Program-made: the position numbers and the translations under genes
Shown: positions 9,417 to 16,985 of the stretch, one piece after another
How the letters are laid out: each line of letters opens with the position of its first letter
Numbering within the stretch: the stretch's first letter is position 1
The notes under the pieces: model-generated
Database searches by the model: none
Told to the model about the DNA's origin: nothing
What the model saw: only the letters and a program-made list of their open reading frames with translations
NCBI GenBank assembly: GCA_947589545.1
Contig: CANQBA010000021.1
Coordinates: 1-53,573, forward strand
Reading direction: 5' to 3'
Source: an uncultured Oscillospiraceae bacterium
Lineage (GTDB): Bacteria; Bacillota; Clostridia; Oscillospirales; Oscillospiraceae
Length of the DNA: 53,573 bases

Positions 9417-9815
9417 TTAGGCCGCCGCCAGTGTGGCGCCGGTGAAGTCCAGGGTAAAGATCGTGCTTCCGCCCACCTTCACCGTGAGCTTTTTGCTGCC
9501 CGCGTAAAGCTCGTCCAGCCGGATGACCCATCTGCGATCCTGGGCGGTCTTCTGGTGGGCGCCGATAGTGGTCACTTTCTGCCCCTCATACTGTTCGTCC
9601 AGCTCAAAAGCAAAGTAGTGTCCACTCTGCTCGGCTTCCACGCCGGAGAAGTCCTTCCAGCCCTCGACTTTCGGGAAATTGCCGGTCACTTTACCGTTGT
9701 ACTCCGTCCACTCGATGGACACATCCGCGCCCATGATCTCGGAGATTTGCTTGCCTCCCATGTCTGAGAGGGACTGATCCTGGGAGATTACTTTGACGCG
9801 ATCAGCCCCTGTCAA
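9417..9815 (-). CDS. Capsid-associated protein, possibly decoration protein
   Basis: 132 residues right after the major capsid gene. The frame begins at a TTG (9815) that overlaps the capsid stop; an ATG at 9761 is the alternative start and neither has a strong ribosome binding site. The second half is strand-rich (WVIRLDELYAGSKKLTVKVGG, STIFTLDF). Proteins of this length between capsid and connectors are often head decoration proteins or Ig-like head fibres. I do not recognise a named family, so the decoration role is a guess from position. Confidence 0.5.
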   Translation of the reverse strand: MTGADRVKVISQDQSLSDMGGKQISEIMGADVSIEWTEYNGKVTGNFPKVEGWKDFSGVEAEQSGHYFAFELDEQYEGQKVTTIGAHQKTAQDRRWVIRLDELYAGSKKLTVKVGGSTIFTLDFTGATLAAA

Positions 9816-10741
9816 GGGGACGACTCAGTGACGTTGAACTGGAGGGCGTCCTGCATCTTGTTGAGGATGAAAACGTCCTCGTAGGACTCCTCGAAGTAGA
9901 TGTACTTGCCCTCGGTCACGCCGGAAGGCTCGTCCAGCTGCACGTTCTCGTAGCTGACGGGCGTGATGACGGCGCTGGGATGCACCAGGAACATGTTGAT
10001 CTGGGCGGCGCTCTCATCGACCTGCCAGCCCTTGTCAAACTTGTACTTGGTCTTCATGAGCGCGGAGGGGACGGTGACGATCTCCACCTCGTCCAGGCGC
10101 GAAACGTCACGGTTGACGGTGGCGCTGTTGCCGGACTTGACGTCGATGTGGCGCACCAGCCCCTCGGCCTTCTTCAGGAGCTTCCGGATCTTGGAAGTCA
10201 CATAGAGAATACGCCCGTCAGGCGGGACGTTGGCCTCGTCCATGTTCTCCATCAGGGTGTCGAAAACGTCCAGAATGTTCTCCGCGGTCAGGGCCGTCTT
10301 GTCCGGCGTCATGGCCTTCTTCTCGCTGTCCTTGGCGTCCGTGGTAGACCACAGCGTGTAGAGGGTGGAGACGCAGTAGGCGTCCATCTCGGGGAACTTC
10401 TGCTGCTCGTTGAACGTCCTGGTGATGTTGGTGATGGACGTGACCGCGTTGGTCTGGTCGATGTCCGCGGGGTGAACCAGGGTAGACCACTTGCGCTGAT
10501 GGGTCAGGGACTTAGGCTCCCAGGTGTTGTCGTAGTTGCGGGTGGCCATCGCGATGGTGTCGCGATCCGCGTCTACGCGCCCGGTGGTGCTGATGCGGGG
10601 GATCTCGATTGTCCGCGCATTGAGAAAACGGTAGCGGCCATTGTTCGGCGTGGCGTAGAGCCGGCCGAAATGCAGTACATACGGATAGGCGTTTGCCAGC
10701 TCCGTGGAGTACTGAGTTGCGTAATTGAGGGGAGTACCCAT
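9812..10741 (-). CDS. Major capsid protein
   Basis: 309 residues from the ATG at 10741, which has GGAG eight bases upstream; the frame extends two codons further to a TTG. It follows the scaffold gene and shows the usual capsid features: an N-terminal arm (GTPLNYATQYSTEL), a long helix region (LTAENILDVFDTLMENMDEA), and strand-rich C-terminal part ending FILNKMQDALQF. It builds the icosahedral head together with the scaffold protein just upstream. No protease gene is present, so the arrangement is the scaffold type rather than the HK97 delta-domain type. Confidence 0.88.
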   Translation of the reverse strand: MGTPLNYATQYSTELANAYPYVLHFGRLYATPNNGRYRFLNARTIEIPRISTTGRVDADRDTIAMATRNYDNTWEPKSLTHQRKWSTLVHPADIDQTNAVTSITNITRTFNEQQKFPEMDAYCVSTLYTLWSTTDAKDSEKKAMTPDKTALTAENILDVFDTLMENMDEANVPPDGRILYVTSKIRKLLKKAEGLVRHIDVKSGNSATVNRDVSRLDEVEIVTVPSALMKTKYKFDKGWQVDESAAQINMFLVHPSAVITPVSYENVQLDEPSGVTEGKYIYFEESYEDVFILNKMQDALQFNVTESSP

Positions 10742-10779
10742 TTTCAATTGCTCCTTTCATGATTTGGTGATTTTTGGGT

Positions 10780-11463
10780 TTAATCCTGCTTGTCGCCGTG
10801 GGGTCTCACGCCCAGGAAGTTGAAATGGAACCCGTTGTCTGCGCCGGCGGGGCCTTTGCCTCCGCTGGGCAGGACGATTTGCGGGGGAGGGGTTGTCGTA
10901 CCCACCGGTTTGCTCTCCGGCTCCGGCTTGGGCGGCTCATCGGGCACAAAGGCGCCGGGATCGTCCGCCTTGTACTTGGTCACGAAATCCTCGTAACCCA
11001 GCAGCGTCTCGCCGTCGCGCTTGAACTCCTTGCCCATCGCCTCCGCGATAAACGCCTTGCGCGCCGCGGCGGAGGAGAACTTCAGCTTGCCGGCCCGCTC
11101 CCGGATGTCAAACTCATACGCCTGCCGGGTAAGCTTGGCCTCCAGGGCCTGGGTGTCGGCTGCGTACTTGTTCTGGAGATTCGTGAGCTGGGTCTGGGCT
11201 TCGGTCAGCTTCGTAGCGTCCCCCTGGGCGGCGGCGAGCTTGCCCTGGACGTCCGCAATATCGGTATCGCGCTGCTTGAGCTGTCCCTTGAGCGTCTCGA
11301 CCTGGCCGCTGAGAGCGTTTGTCTTGTCGTTGTACTTTTCAAGACTGACGTACTTCCCCTCGGACAGATCCACCGCATTGATGTTGGCGGCTTTGGCCTT
11401 TTCCACGAGCTGGTCAAAGGTCAACGCCTCCCCATCCCCGAAAAGCTTCTTGAGAAATTCCAT
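10780..11463 (-). CDS. Capsid scaffold protein (phage GP20 family)
   Basis: 227 residues. Start MEFLKKLFGDGEALTFDQL, then a long coiled coil with Gln/Lys/Leu heptads (NALSGQVETLKGQLKQRD), a conserved basic helix (KLKFSSAAARKAFIAEAMG), and a Pro-rich tail. This is the Phage minor structural protein GP20 pattern, known as the scaffold of Firmicute phages. It directs capsid assembly and leaves or is degraded before DNA packaging. The ribosome binding site GGAGG lies six bases before the ATG. The gene is 38 bp upstream of the capsid gene. Confidence 0.88.
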   Translation of the reverse strand: MEFLKKLFGDGEALTFDQLVEKAKAANINAVDLSEGKYVSLEKYNDKTNALSGQVETLKGQLKQRDTDIADVQGKLAAAQGDATKLTEAQTQLTNLQNKYAADTQALEAKLTRQAYEFDIRERAGKLKFSSAAARKAFIAEAMGKEFKRDGETLLGYEDFVTKYKADDPGAFVPDEPPKPEPESKPVGTTTPPPQIVLPSGGKGPAGADNGFHFNFLGVRPHGDKQD

Positions 11464-11860
11464 CTTTTACCTCCTGTTTTTCCGGCGTAGATTTAACTTG
11501 TATTTCCGCGGCCACTCCGCGGCGCGCCGTCCATGCAGTTATGTCCCGGCATGGTGGGGTGATATGTGATAAGCCCCCTGGTTTCCCGGAGGCCCTTCAC
11601 CGATTTTATTTGCCCGTCATTTGCCGCGGGCAGGAGAATTGCGCGAAAAAGTAAAAGAAAATAGCGGTTTTCTTTCATTAAGCCCGGAAAACCGCCGCGA
11701 ATGTAAGCGGGCTTTATTTGCGTCTATCCCATTGGCGATAAGACCCGCTTTCCCTTGGGCCCTGTCTCCCTCCCGGCTGTTGCGTTCTCCAGGTACTTCT
11801 CCGGCCCCCGCCGTCGTATGCGCCCCTGGATCCGGCGCGCCTGTGCCCGACCAACACAGG
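11464..11860 (-). other. 397-bp stretch without a firm gene between minor capsid and scaffold genes
   Basis: This gap is long for a packed structural module. On the minus strand it holds an open frame of 61 codons (11493-11678, starting MKENRYFLLLFRA) with no ribosome binding site, and another frame ending near 11735 without a start codon. A hairpin with nine-base arms (GCGGTTTTC/GAAAACCGC at 11664-11672 and 11687-11695) is followed on the minus strand by a T-rich run, which could be a weak terminator. A short stem GCCTGTG/CACAGGC sits at about 11837-11860, right after the minor capsid stop. I see no convincing promoter. Confidence 0.4.
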
Positions 11861-13021
11861 CTAAACCTTCACCATCCGAAAGCCCTCTACCCGCATCCGA
11901 TCCCGGCGCGTGGGCAGCCCCGCCGCCTCCGCCAGATTGCCGTATCGGGCGGATATCCGGTTGATTTTTCTCTGCAGCGCCCGGCGCTCATCCATATCGT
12001 CATTAACACGGGCGGCGTTTGCGGCGTCCTTCAGCCGCCGGACGGATGTCTCGAGGGCACGCATCTTCTGATCCGCCTCATACTTGGTGTAATGCCGGCC
12101 GCCGAATTCGCATCCGGCGGCGTTGGCTTTTCGCCACTCCTCCAACTGCTCCGGCGTGTACCGCCGGATAGAATACTCGGTGGAAAAGGCCATAGCGATG
12201 TGCCCGCAATTCCACTCGCCGATAGGGCGGGCAAAGCCGGAATAGCGCTTGCCATCCACGTCCAAAAAGTCCTGCCCGGCCTGCATTTTGTCAAATTCGG
12301 AGCGCAAAAAGACGCGCCCCTGGACCGGTTCGTGGTCCGGAGCGCTGTTGTGGTGCGCGGATATCTCCACGGCGTCATAGCCCAGGGCGTCCCCCATCAT
12401 AAGGGACCCCTCCTGCGCTATCTGGTTCGTCGCGTCAATGATGTTTTGCCGGACGGCGGTGTCCAGCCGCCGGTGGTAGCCGGAGGCGTAGACCACCTGG
12501 AGGCCGTTATAGCCCATATCCCGGATGATCTCTCGTGCGGCGGATCTGTAATCGGTGAGTCCGGAGCTGACGGCCAGCACCGCCCGGTCTACGGCCTGTT
12601 GATAGGCCGCGGAGACGGCGGTAGTGTTAGACAGGTTTTGCATGGTCTGCGCCGATTGGACGGCGACGCGCTGTGCGTATGCGTTAAGCCGCTGACGGGC
12701 CGTCTCCGCCGCCACAGGCGTCTGGGTGGAGCGCATAATGGCGGCAAAACGCCGGTCTGTATAGACGGCATCCAGGGCCTTCCGGTAAAGCGCAAAAAGC
12801 GTCTGGGTGTTGAGGCCCGTGGCCTCCCGGAGCGCCGTGTTGATCTCCAGCACATCCGCCCCCAGATCCATCATGGTCAAGAGCCGGTGGGCGCTGGACG
12901 GCCCCAACTCGCCTATTTTTGCGATTTGCGCGGCTACCTTGCGAATGAAAAGCAGATTGACGCCGCGCAGCCGCTCCGTTATGGCGGCGATTGCGGCCTC
13001 AAGCTCCTTTTCACTCAGCAT
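11861..13021 (-). CDS. Phage minor capsid protein 2 (gpF-like, MuF-type)
   Basis: 386 residues from an ATG at 13021 that overlaps the portal stop; the upstream ATG at 13036 lacks a separate ribosome binding site. N-terminal part is helical; the C-terminal half has SAHHNSAPDHEPVQGRVF, then IGEWNCGHIAMAF and a YTPEQLEEWR helix, the pattern of Phage_min_cap2 proteins. These bind the portal inside the head and some are injected. Coupled to the portal gene by an 11-bp overlap. No toxin domain is fused to the end, unlike some MuF proteins. Confidence 0.85.
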   Translation of the reverse strand: MLSEKELEAAIAAITERLRGVNLLFIRKVAAQIAKIGELGPSSAHRLLTMMDLGADVLEINTALREATGLNTQTLFALYRKALDAVYTDRRFAAIMRSTQTPVAAETARQRLNAYAQRVAVQSAQTMQNLSNTTAVSAAYQQAVDRAVLAVSSGLTDYRSAAREIIRDMGYNGLQVVYASGYHRRLDTAVRQNIIDATNQIAQEGSLMMGDALGYDAVEISAHHNSAPDHEPVQGRVFLRSEFDKMQAGQDFLDVDGKRYSGFARPIGEWNCGHIAMAFSTEYSIRRYTPEQLEEWRKANAAGCEFGGRHYTKYEADQKMRALETSVRRLKDAANAARVNDDMDERRALQRKINRISARYGNLAEAAGLPTRRDRMRVEGFRMVKV

Positions 13022-14513
13022 CGCCCTCGCCTCCATCGCCGCCGGCGCCGCCCATACCCTCCAGCATGGCCTGGAGGGCGGCGGCGTTCATTTGCTCGTT
13101 GAGGATTTCCTGGATCGCCGCGGCGGCCTGGTCTTTTGTTTCCGAAAAATACCATTCCCGGAATTCCGCACGGCCCATAAGTCCCTGGGCTACCAGGGCG
13201 AGCCGCTCGTTCATCTGCTGCTCCGTGTCGGTAATGATGCTGTCATCCCATGTAAAGGTCAGCTCATATTCTCCCGGGGGCGCCAGATTATAGAGCGTCG
13301 CGTACTTGTCCATGACGCGGACAACACTTCTCAGACACCGCTCCAGCGCCTTTTGGTTATCCGCTATCGTAGCATAGGAGCGTTGCTTGTTGATTTTAAG
13401 CTCCGTAGCCGTCCGGGCGTCCACCTGGTTCATATCCGCGACGGTTCCGCGGGACAGCCCGGACAGGTCCTCCACACGCATGAGGATTTGATTAAGTCCG
13501 TTTACCAGGGACGCGTCGCGGATAGGCGGGGAGTAAACGTGATAAGTCTCATCTGTACCCAGATCCACGGCCCGGAAAAGCCGCTTGTTGAGCCGCGGCA
13601 TCTCCATGACTTTTTTGCCGTTGCAATCCACCGTATCTTTGGGCCGGAGAGCCAGCGGATCAACATCAACGGCCAGCTCGGATCCCTCAAACTCCCACAA
13701 AAGCCGGGAATACTGGAGATCCGCCTGCTCGATCGCGCCGCGGGCCTTAGCGAAAAAGGACGCGCCCATCGGGCAGTTGATGTCCACCGTGTTCGCCGCC
13801 GCTACACAGTACCAGCCAAACATCTGGCCGCCGCTGTCCTTTACGGTCACTTCGGGTAAGAGGTCAGACCATATGGGTACCTCCTTCAGCGGTATCTCCG
13901 TACCCACAAAATCCCGGTTGTTGGACTTAAAGGCCCGCTGGGTAATGACGACATTTTTCCCGTCCCATCTGTGCCGCTCCAGGCGGGTGTAAAAGACTTT
14001 GCCCTCCTGGAAGCCGTCGCGGAAAATGATGTCGGTGGGTTCCCGCTCATCGTCAAATGCGGCGGGATAAAGCTCCCAGGCCGTGGCCCAGTCGAAATAG
14101 AGGTGCCCGTCTTTGGGATAGGGCTTTATGCTCATGGCGCCGGAGGCGCCGCCCTGCTCCAGTTTTTTCCGCAGGTCGAAAAAGAGCTTTTCAAGCTCCG
14201 CCTTGAGGTATTCCGCCCTGGGATTGGCGGTGAGATTGCCCTCCGCGTCCGTTTTGCCGGTGATATCCCACTGCAGCTCCAGCGTAATCTGCCGTGCAAG
14301 CTCAGAGCATATAAAGGCCGGCAGCCCCAGAGAATGGACCTCATCCGTCTTGAGCCACGGGGCCTTGTCCGTGTACATCTGATACCACAGATCCAAAGCA
14401 GTGACCATTTCCGAGGACAGGGGGGACTCCACCTTCTCCACCGTCTCAACGTCCTTATGCCCTATCATTCTCGCAATCACCTGCCTTATTATCTGGATCA
14501 ACCGGGAAAACAC
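13011..14513 (-). CDS. Portal protein
   Basis: 500 residues from a GTG at 14513 with a G-rich ribosome binding site. It has the clostridial SPP1-like portal pattern: an N-terminal helix with basic residues, GLPAFICSELARQIT, a central YHVYSPPIRDASLVNGLNQI, then VDARTATELKINKQRSYATI (the helix seen before the clip domain) and a Gly/Glu-rich tail. The dodecameric portal is the DNA channel and the terminase dock. It starts the structural operon, just after a terminator and a candidate late promoter, both on the same strand. Confidence 0.88.
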   Translation of the reverse strand: MFSRLIQIIRQVIARMIGHKDVETVEKVESPLSSEMVTALDLWYQMYTDKAPWLKTDEVHSLGLPAFICSELARQITLELQWDITGKTDAEGNLTANPRAEYLKAELEKLFFDLRKKLEQGGASGAMSIKPYPKDGHLYFDWATAWELYPAAFDDEREPTDIIFRDGFQEGKVFYTRLERHRWDGKNVVITQRAFKSNNRDFVGTEIPLKEVPIWSDLLPEVTVKDSGGQMFGWYCVAAANTVDINCPMGASFFAKARGAIEQADLQYSRLLWEFEGSELAVDVDPLALRPKDTVDCNGKKVMEMPRLNKRLFRAVDLGTDETYHVYSPPIRDASLVNGLNQILMRVEDLSGLSRGTVADMNQVDARTATELKINKQRSYATIADNQKALERCLRSVVRVMDKYATLYNLAPPGEYELTFTWDDSIITDTEQQMNERLALVAQGLMGRAEFREWYFSETKDQAAAAIQEILNEQMNAAALQAMLEGMGGAGGDGGEGDAE

Positions 14514-14540
14514 GCCGTTTCACCGCCCCTCCACAGGTAC

Positions 14541-14572
14541 AAAAAAGCGGAGCGCCCGCACTGGGCGCTCCG
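14541..14572 (-). terminator. Rho-independent terminator upstream of portal
   Basis: On the minus strand a perfect 10-bp stem (CGGAGCGCCC / GGGCGCTCCG, loop of 5) is followed, after one base, by six T. It lies between the BRO gene and the portal gene. It should end transcripts from the BRO cassette. It also lies directly downstream of the candidate late promoter at 14597-14636, so late transcripts would need to read through it. Confidence 0.85.
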
Positions 14573-14596
14573 TTCCATCGTTCTTCGCTGTTTTAT

Positions 14597-14636
14597 ATTC
14601 TATCACAGATGATTCGGGACAAGGGGGGACACTTTC
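14597..14636 (-). promoter_or_regulatory. Candidate late promoter (paired TGTCCC boxes plus -10)
   Basis: On the minus strand two TGTCCC boxes with 10-bp spacing lie in a 23-bp element (14614-14636). Eleven bases after it comes TAGAAT (14597-14602), a -10 box. The same element, with one base difference, and the same 11-base gap to a TATGAT occurs at 21567-21606. There is no usual -35 box, so activation by a protein bound to the boxes is likely; the ArpU-like gene at 21568-22005 is the obvious candidate. The element lies inside the 3-prime end of the BRO gene. Confidence 0.6.
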
Positions 14637-15469
14637 ACAAACCCGTGCCGCAAGCCATATTCGCTCCCCGCACGCACCGTCTGCTGCTTCCACCCCGGCA
14701 TGACGGAAAGAACACTGTTGATGCGCCGGATATGCCCGGAAACGTCTCTCAGATTGCCGCCGTAAAGCTCACACCAGACCTCCGCCGCCGTGATCCTGTC
14801 CCGATCCACCAAAACCACCTTCTCCGCCTCCGCTTCGCCGGCCCAGAACCGCCGCCGGTCCTGTATGCTCCACGCGGCCCAGTCCGACGGGACCTGCCTT
14901 GCGGCAAAATCCCGGATTTCCGTGTAAACCGTGTCCGGGATAACGTCCTCGGATCTGTCGCAGGACCTCACCGGCAAACAGGAAAGCCCCGATACGTCCA
15001 GCCCGCTCCGCTCCAAAAGCGTGATAACGGACTGGAGCCGCGCCGCCTTGCACGTCGAAATGATGCTGGCCGCCCGGATGTAATCCCCCGGCGTCAGCTC
15101 CCCGCACACCACGGGGATCGCCGCCTCGATTTCCGGCAGCTCAAACCGGCCCGTCCGGCGGAGGGTCGGCAGAACCTCGCTCGTGATCCAGCGCTTGAAC
15201 CGCTTTGCTGTGGGGAGCTTGCTGGACAGAATGAGCGAATAAAGCCCTGATTCGTTGATGATGACCATGTTCGGGTTGCCCGGAGTTCCGTCGGGATTTA
15301 CGACGGTATTTTTGTCCTCGTCGTCAACGTGTCTGGAAAGCGCGTCGCGGGTGTTGCTATACCCTAACGCCCCGGCCACATCCCGGCCCACAAACCAGGG
15401 CAGGCCGTCAATTTCTACGGATCGCACGGCCCCGAATTCCGGGTTACTGAATACCTGGATATCGTTCAT
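14603..15469 (-). CDS. BRO-N antirepressor with VapE-type C-terminal domain
   Basis: 288 residues. Residues 1-110 are a BRO-N domain (MNDIQVFSNPEFGAVRSVE, WFVGRDVAGALGYSNTRDAL, HVDDEDK, NESGLYSLIL, FKRWITSEVLPTLRR), the DNA-binding part of phage antirepressors. Residues about 190-285 are not the usual KilA-C or ANT domain: they match the last 100 residues of the VapE protein of this same phage (shared VPSDW, LVDRDRI, EVWCEL, INSVL, PGW..QTVR). It would counter a repressor during induction or anti-immunity. It overlaps the small upstream gene by 4 bp and is followed by a terminator. Its place between terminase and portal is not that of a core gene, so it looks like an accessory insertion. Confidence 0.85.
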   Translation of the reverse strand: MNDIQVFSNPEFGAVRSVEIDGLPWFVGRDVAGALGYSNTRDALSRHVDDEDKNTVVNPDGTPGNPNMVIINESGLYSLILSSKLPTAKRFKRWITSEVLPTLRRTGRFELPEIEAAIPVVCGELTPGDYIRAASIISTCKAARLQSVITLLERSGLDVSGLSCLPVRSCDRSEDVIPDTVYTEIRDFAARQVPSDWAAWSIQDRRRFWAGEAEAEKVVLVDRDRITAAEVWCELYGGNLRDVSGHIRRINSVLSVMPGWKQQTVRAGSEYGLRHGFVKVSPLVPNHL

Positions 15470-15630
15470 GCCGCCCTTGCCTCCTCCGTCCGGAGCGCCG
15501 AGGCCAGGGCCCCGATAAGCTCCAGAATGCTCACATAGACGGAGGGGTCCATCGTCCCCCGCTCCGCGCTGTCCTGCGTGACCAACGCCAGATCCTCGAT
15601 GTAAGTGGCAAGCTTTTCTTTGTCAAACAT
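15466..15630 (-). CDS. Small protein of 54 residues before the BRO gene
   Basis: Start MFDKEKLATYIEDLALV at the ATG 15630, eight bases after GGAGG; a longer frame to 15732 exists but has no ribosome binding site. The protein is acidic and helical with an Ala-rich end. It overlaps the BRO gene by ATGA-type coupling, so the two are made together. Its ribosome binding site lies in one arm of a perfect 11-bp inverted repeat, which would hide it in the mRNA. No family recognised. Confidence 0.7.
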   Translation of the reverse strand: MFDKEKLATYIEDLALVTQDSAERGTMDPSVYVSILELIGALASALRTEEARAA

Positions 15631-15635
15631 AATAA

Positions 15636-15681
15636 ATTCCTCCGAGTTAAATATTTTTTCTTGATTTCCGCTCGGAGGAAT
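15636..15681 (-). promoter_or_regulatory. Hairpin that covers the ribosome binding site of the 54-residue gene
   Basis: The minus-strand RNA has ATTCCTCCGAG (15681 to 15671), a 24-base loop, then CTCGGAGGAAT (15646 to 15636). The two arms pair perfectly over 11 bases and the second contains the GGAGG of the gene that starts at 15630. Pairing would block initiation, as in translational attenuators or RNA thermometers. The repeat could instead be a protein-binding palindrome in DNA. Confidence 0.6.
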
Positions 15682-15766
15682 GGTATAATGAGATTTACCA
15701 AGGCCTCCGGGCGGCGGGATGAAGGTGGACAACCTGCGACTTTGACAGAGGGGCGGGTTGTCCTCA

Positions 15767-15940
15767 TCATTTTTCCAACTCAGCTTTTATCAGTTGAACG
15801 CCGCGATTTATTACGTTAGTCTTACTGATTTTCAGCTTTTCAGCACAGAATTGTAAATCGCTTGCCTCTTCTGGCGTTAACCGAATTTCAAGACGCTCAG
15901 TCTTTTTATTGCTGGTTGGGCGTCCCATTTTTGCGGTCAC
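15767..15940 (-). CDS. Ribbon-helix-helix regulator (CopG/Arc type)
   Basis: 57 residues from a GTG at 15940, five bases after GAGGTG; an ATG lies four codons inside. The sequence (MGRPTSNKKTERLEIRLTP, EEASDLQFCAEKLKISKTN, VINRGVQLIKAELEK) is the classic ribbon-helix-helix layout: basic N-arm, one beta strand ERLEIRL, two helices with the SKTNVINRG turn. Such dimers bind short direct or inverted repeats. The gene has its own promoter with two 11-bp direct repeats placed on the -10 and spacer, so it is likely autoregulated. It heads a small operon with the 54-residue gene and the BRO gene. Confidence 0.85.
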   Translation of the reverse strand: MTAKMGRPTSNKKTERLEIRLTPEEASDLQFCAEKLKISKTNVINRGVQLIKAELEK

Positions 15941-15957
15941 GTTTTCACCTCACTTTC

Positions 15958-15998
15958 GCCCGTACAAATATAATAATTTATGCCCGTACAAAAGTCAA
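15958..15998 (-). promoter_or_regulatory. Promoter and operator repeats of the RHH gene
   Basis: On the minus strand: TTGACT (15993-15998), a 17-base spacer, TATTAT (15970-15975). Two direct repeats of TTTGTACGGGC lie at 15982-15992 (in the spacer) and 15958-15968 (at the start site), 24 bp apart. Repeats on both sides of the -10 fit a repressor of the ribbon-helix-helix type encoded by the first gene. Confidence 0.8.
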
Positions 15999-16092
15999 GT
16001 GTTTTTTCAAAAAAGTTTGAAAAAATGACGGTTAAAATAATTTAACAGCATTTTTCGTCCAGTTAAGTTTATTTGCATGTGGGAGGCACAAA

Positions 16093-16941
16093 ATGAATTG
16101 TCCGAGATGCGGCGGCAATAGGGTTAAAGTAGAGTTGAGAGCGGCTGGCACGAAATCTTCTACGGAATACTACCGTCACGGAGTAAAAAGCAGTTGGTTT
16201 GTACCCGCTGGGCGCAGGTCGTACCACAGTACCCGAAAGCAAAAATCCGTCGGACTGTGCCAAGATTGTGGATACCATTGGGATATTGACAGCAGTGAAA
16301 AGGGGTGCCTTTTTTATCTGCTTTGTCTTTTATTCCTCCCAATAACTTTGTCAGTTCTTTTTTACCGATCCTCTGTTTTTCACCTGGAGAAGAAATGGAA
16401 AGCTCTAATTCTCGCCACTGTTTGGGTTGTGGTATTCATCTTTTTAATGTTTAATAAGGATAATATTACTGCACCCCCAAACGACGGCATTTCGCAAGAC
16501 GCTACACAGATTTGGGCAACAGAATACACTTCATTGGACGATTTTGACTATTACATAGACGGAAACGAAATCGTCTTAAAAGAATATACTGGAAGGTCAA
16601 AGCGAGTCTATGTCGCACCCTCTTATGAATATGAGGGTAGAACGCTCGTCGTTAGAAGACTTGAGGGTGTTTTTGCACTCGACAGTATTGACAGCGTTAT
16701 TATTTCGGAAGGTATAACAGCGATTGCGAACAATGCCTTTAATAGCTGTGGAATAAAGTATTTATATCTGCCAAGTACATTAACAGATTTTTCCGGCTGG
16801 AGCTACTTTCATGATGCAGATAAGCTGTTTTATGGAGGAAACGCTGAAGCGTGGCATAACCTATGCCCGGAGGACAGATCGGAAATTGATTTCGTAGATA
16901 TAATATATAGCGCATCAATAAGTAGTTTAATGGGCAAATAA
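16093..16941 (+). CDS. Zinc-ribbon, membrane-anchored LRR-like protein (moron)
   Basis: 282 residues, the only plus-strand gene inside the late region, start ATG seven bases after GGGAGG. Residues 3-6 (CPRC) and a later CQDC form a zinc ribbon. Two hydrophobic segments follow (GCLFYLLCLLFLPITLSVLF and ALILATVWVVVFIFLMF). The rest has LRR_5/BspA-type repeats, for example SVIISEGITAIANNAFNSCG and IKYLYLPSTLTDFS. It is clearly richer in A+T than its neighbours, so it came from elsewhere. Transcribed against the late genes and closed by a bidirectional terminator, it fits a lysogenic-conversion gene: cell-surface change or superinfection exclusion are possible roles, not shown. Confidence 0.8.
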   Translation: MNCPRCGGNRVKVELRAAGTKSSTEYYRHGVKSSWFVPAGRRSYHSTRKQKSVGLCQDCGYHWDIDSSEKGCLFYLLCLLFLPITLSVLFYRSSVFHLEKKWKALILATVWVVVFIFLMFNKDNITAPPNDGISQDATQIWATEYTSLDDFDYYIDGNEIVLKEYTGRSKRVYVAPSYEYEGRTLVVRRLEGVFALDSIDSVIISEGITAIANNAFNSCGIKYLYLPSTLTDFSGWSYFHDADKLFYGGNAEAWHNLCPEDRSEIDFVDIIYSASISSLMGK

Positions 16942-16942
16942 A

Positions 16943-16985
16943 AAAAAAGAAGAGGGTGAATATTTTGTTCACCCTCTTCTTTTTT
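16943..16985. terminator. Bidirectional terminator
   Basis: A perfect 18-bp inverted repeat (arms 16943-16960 and 16968-16985, core GAAGAGGGTGAA, loop of 7) ends in A-run on one side and T-run on the other. It serves the LRR gene on the plus strand and terL on the minus strand, whose stop codon lies inside it. Confidence 0.93.
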
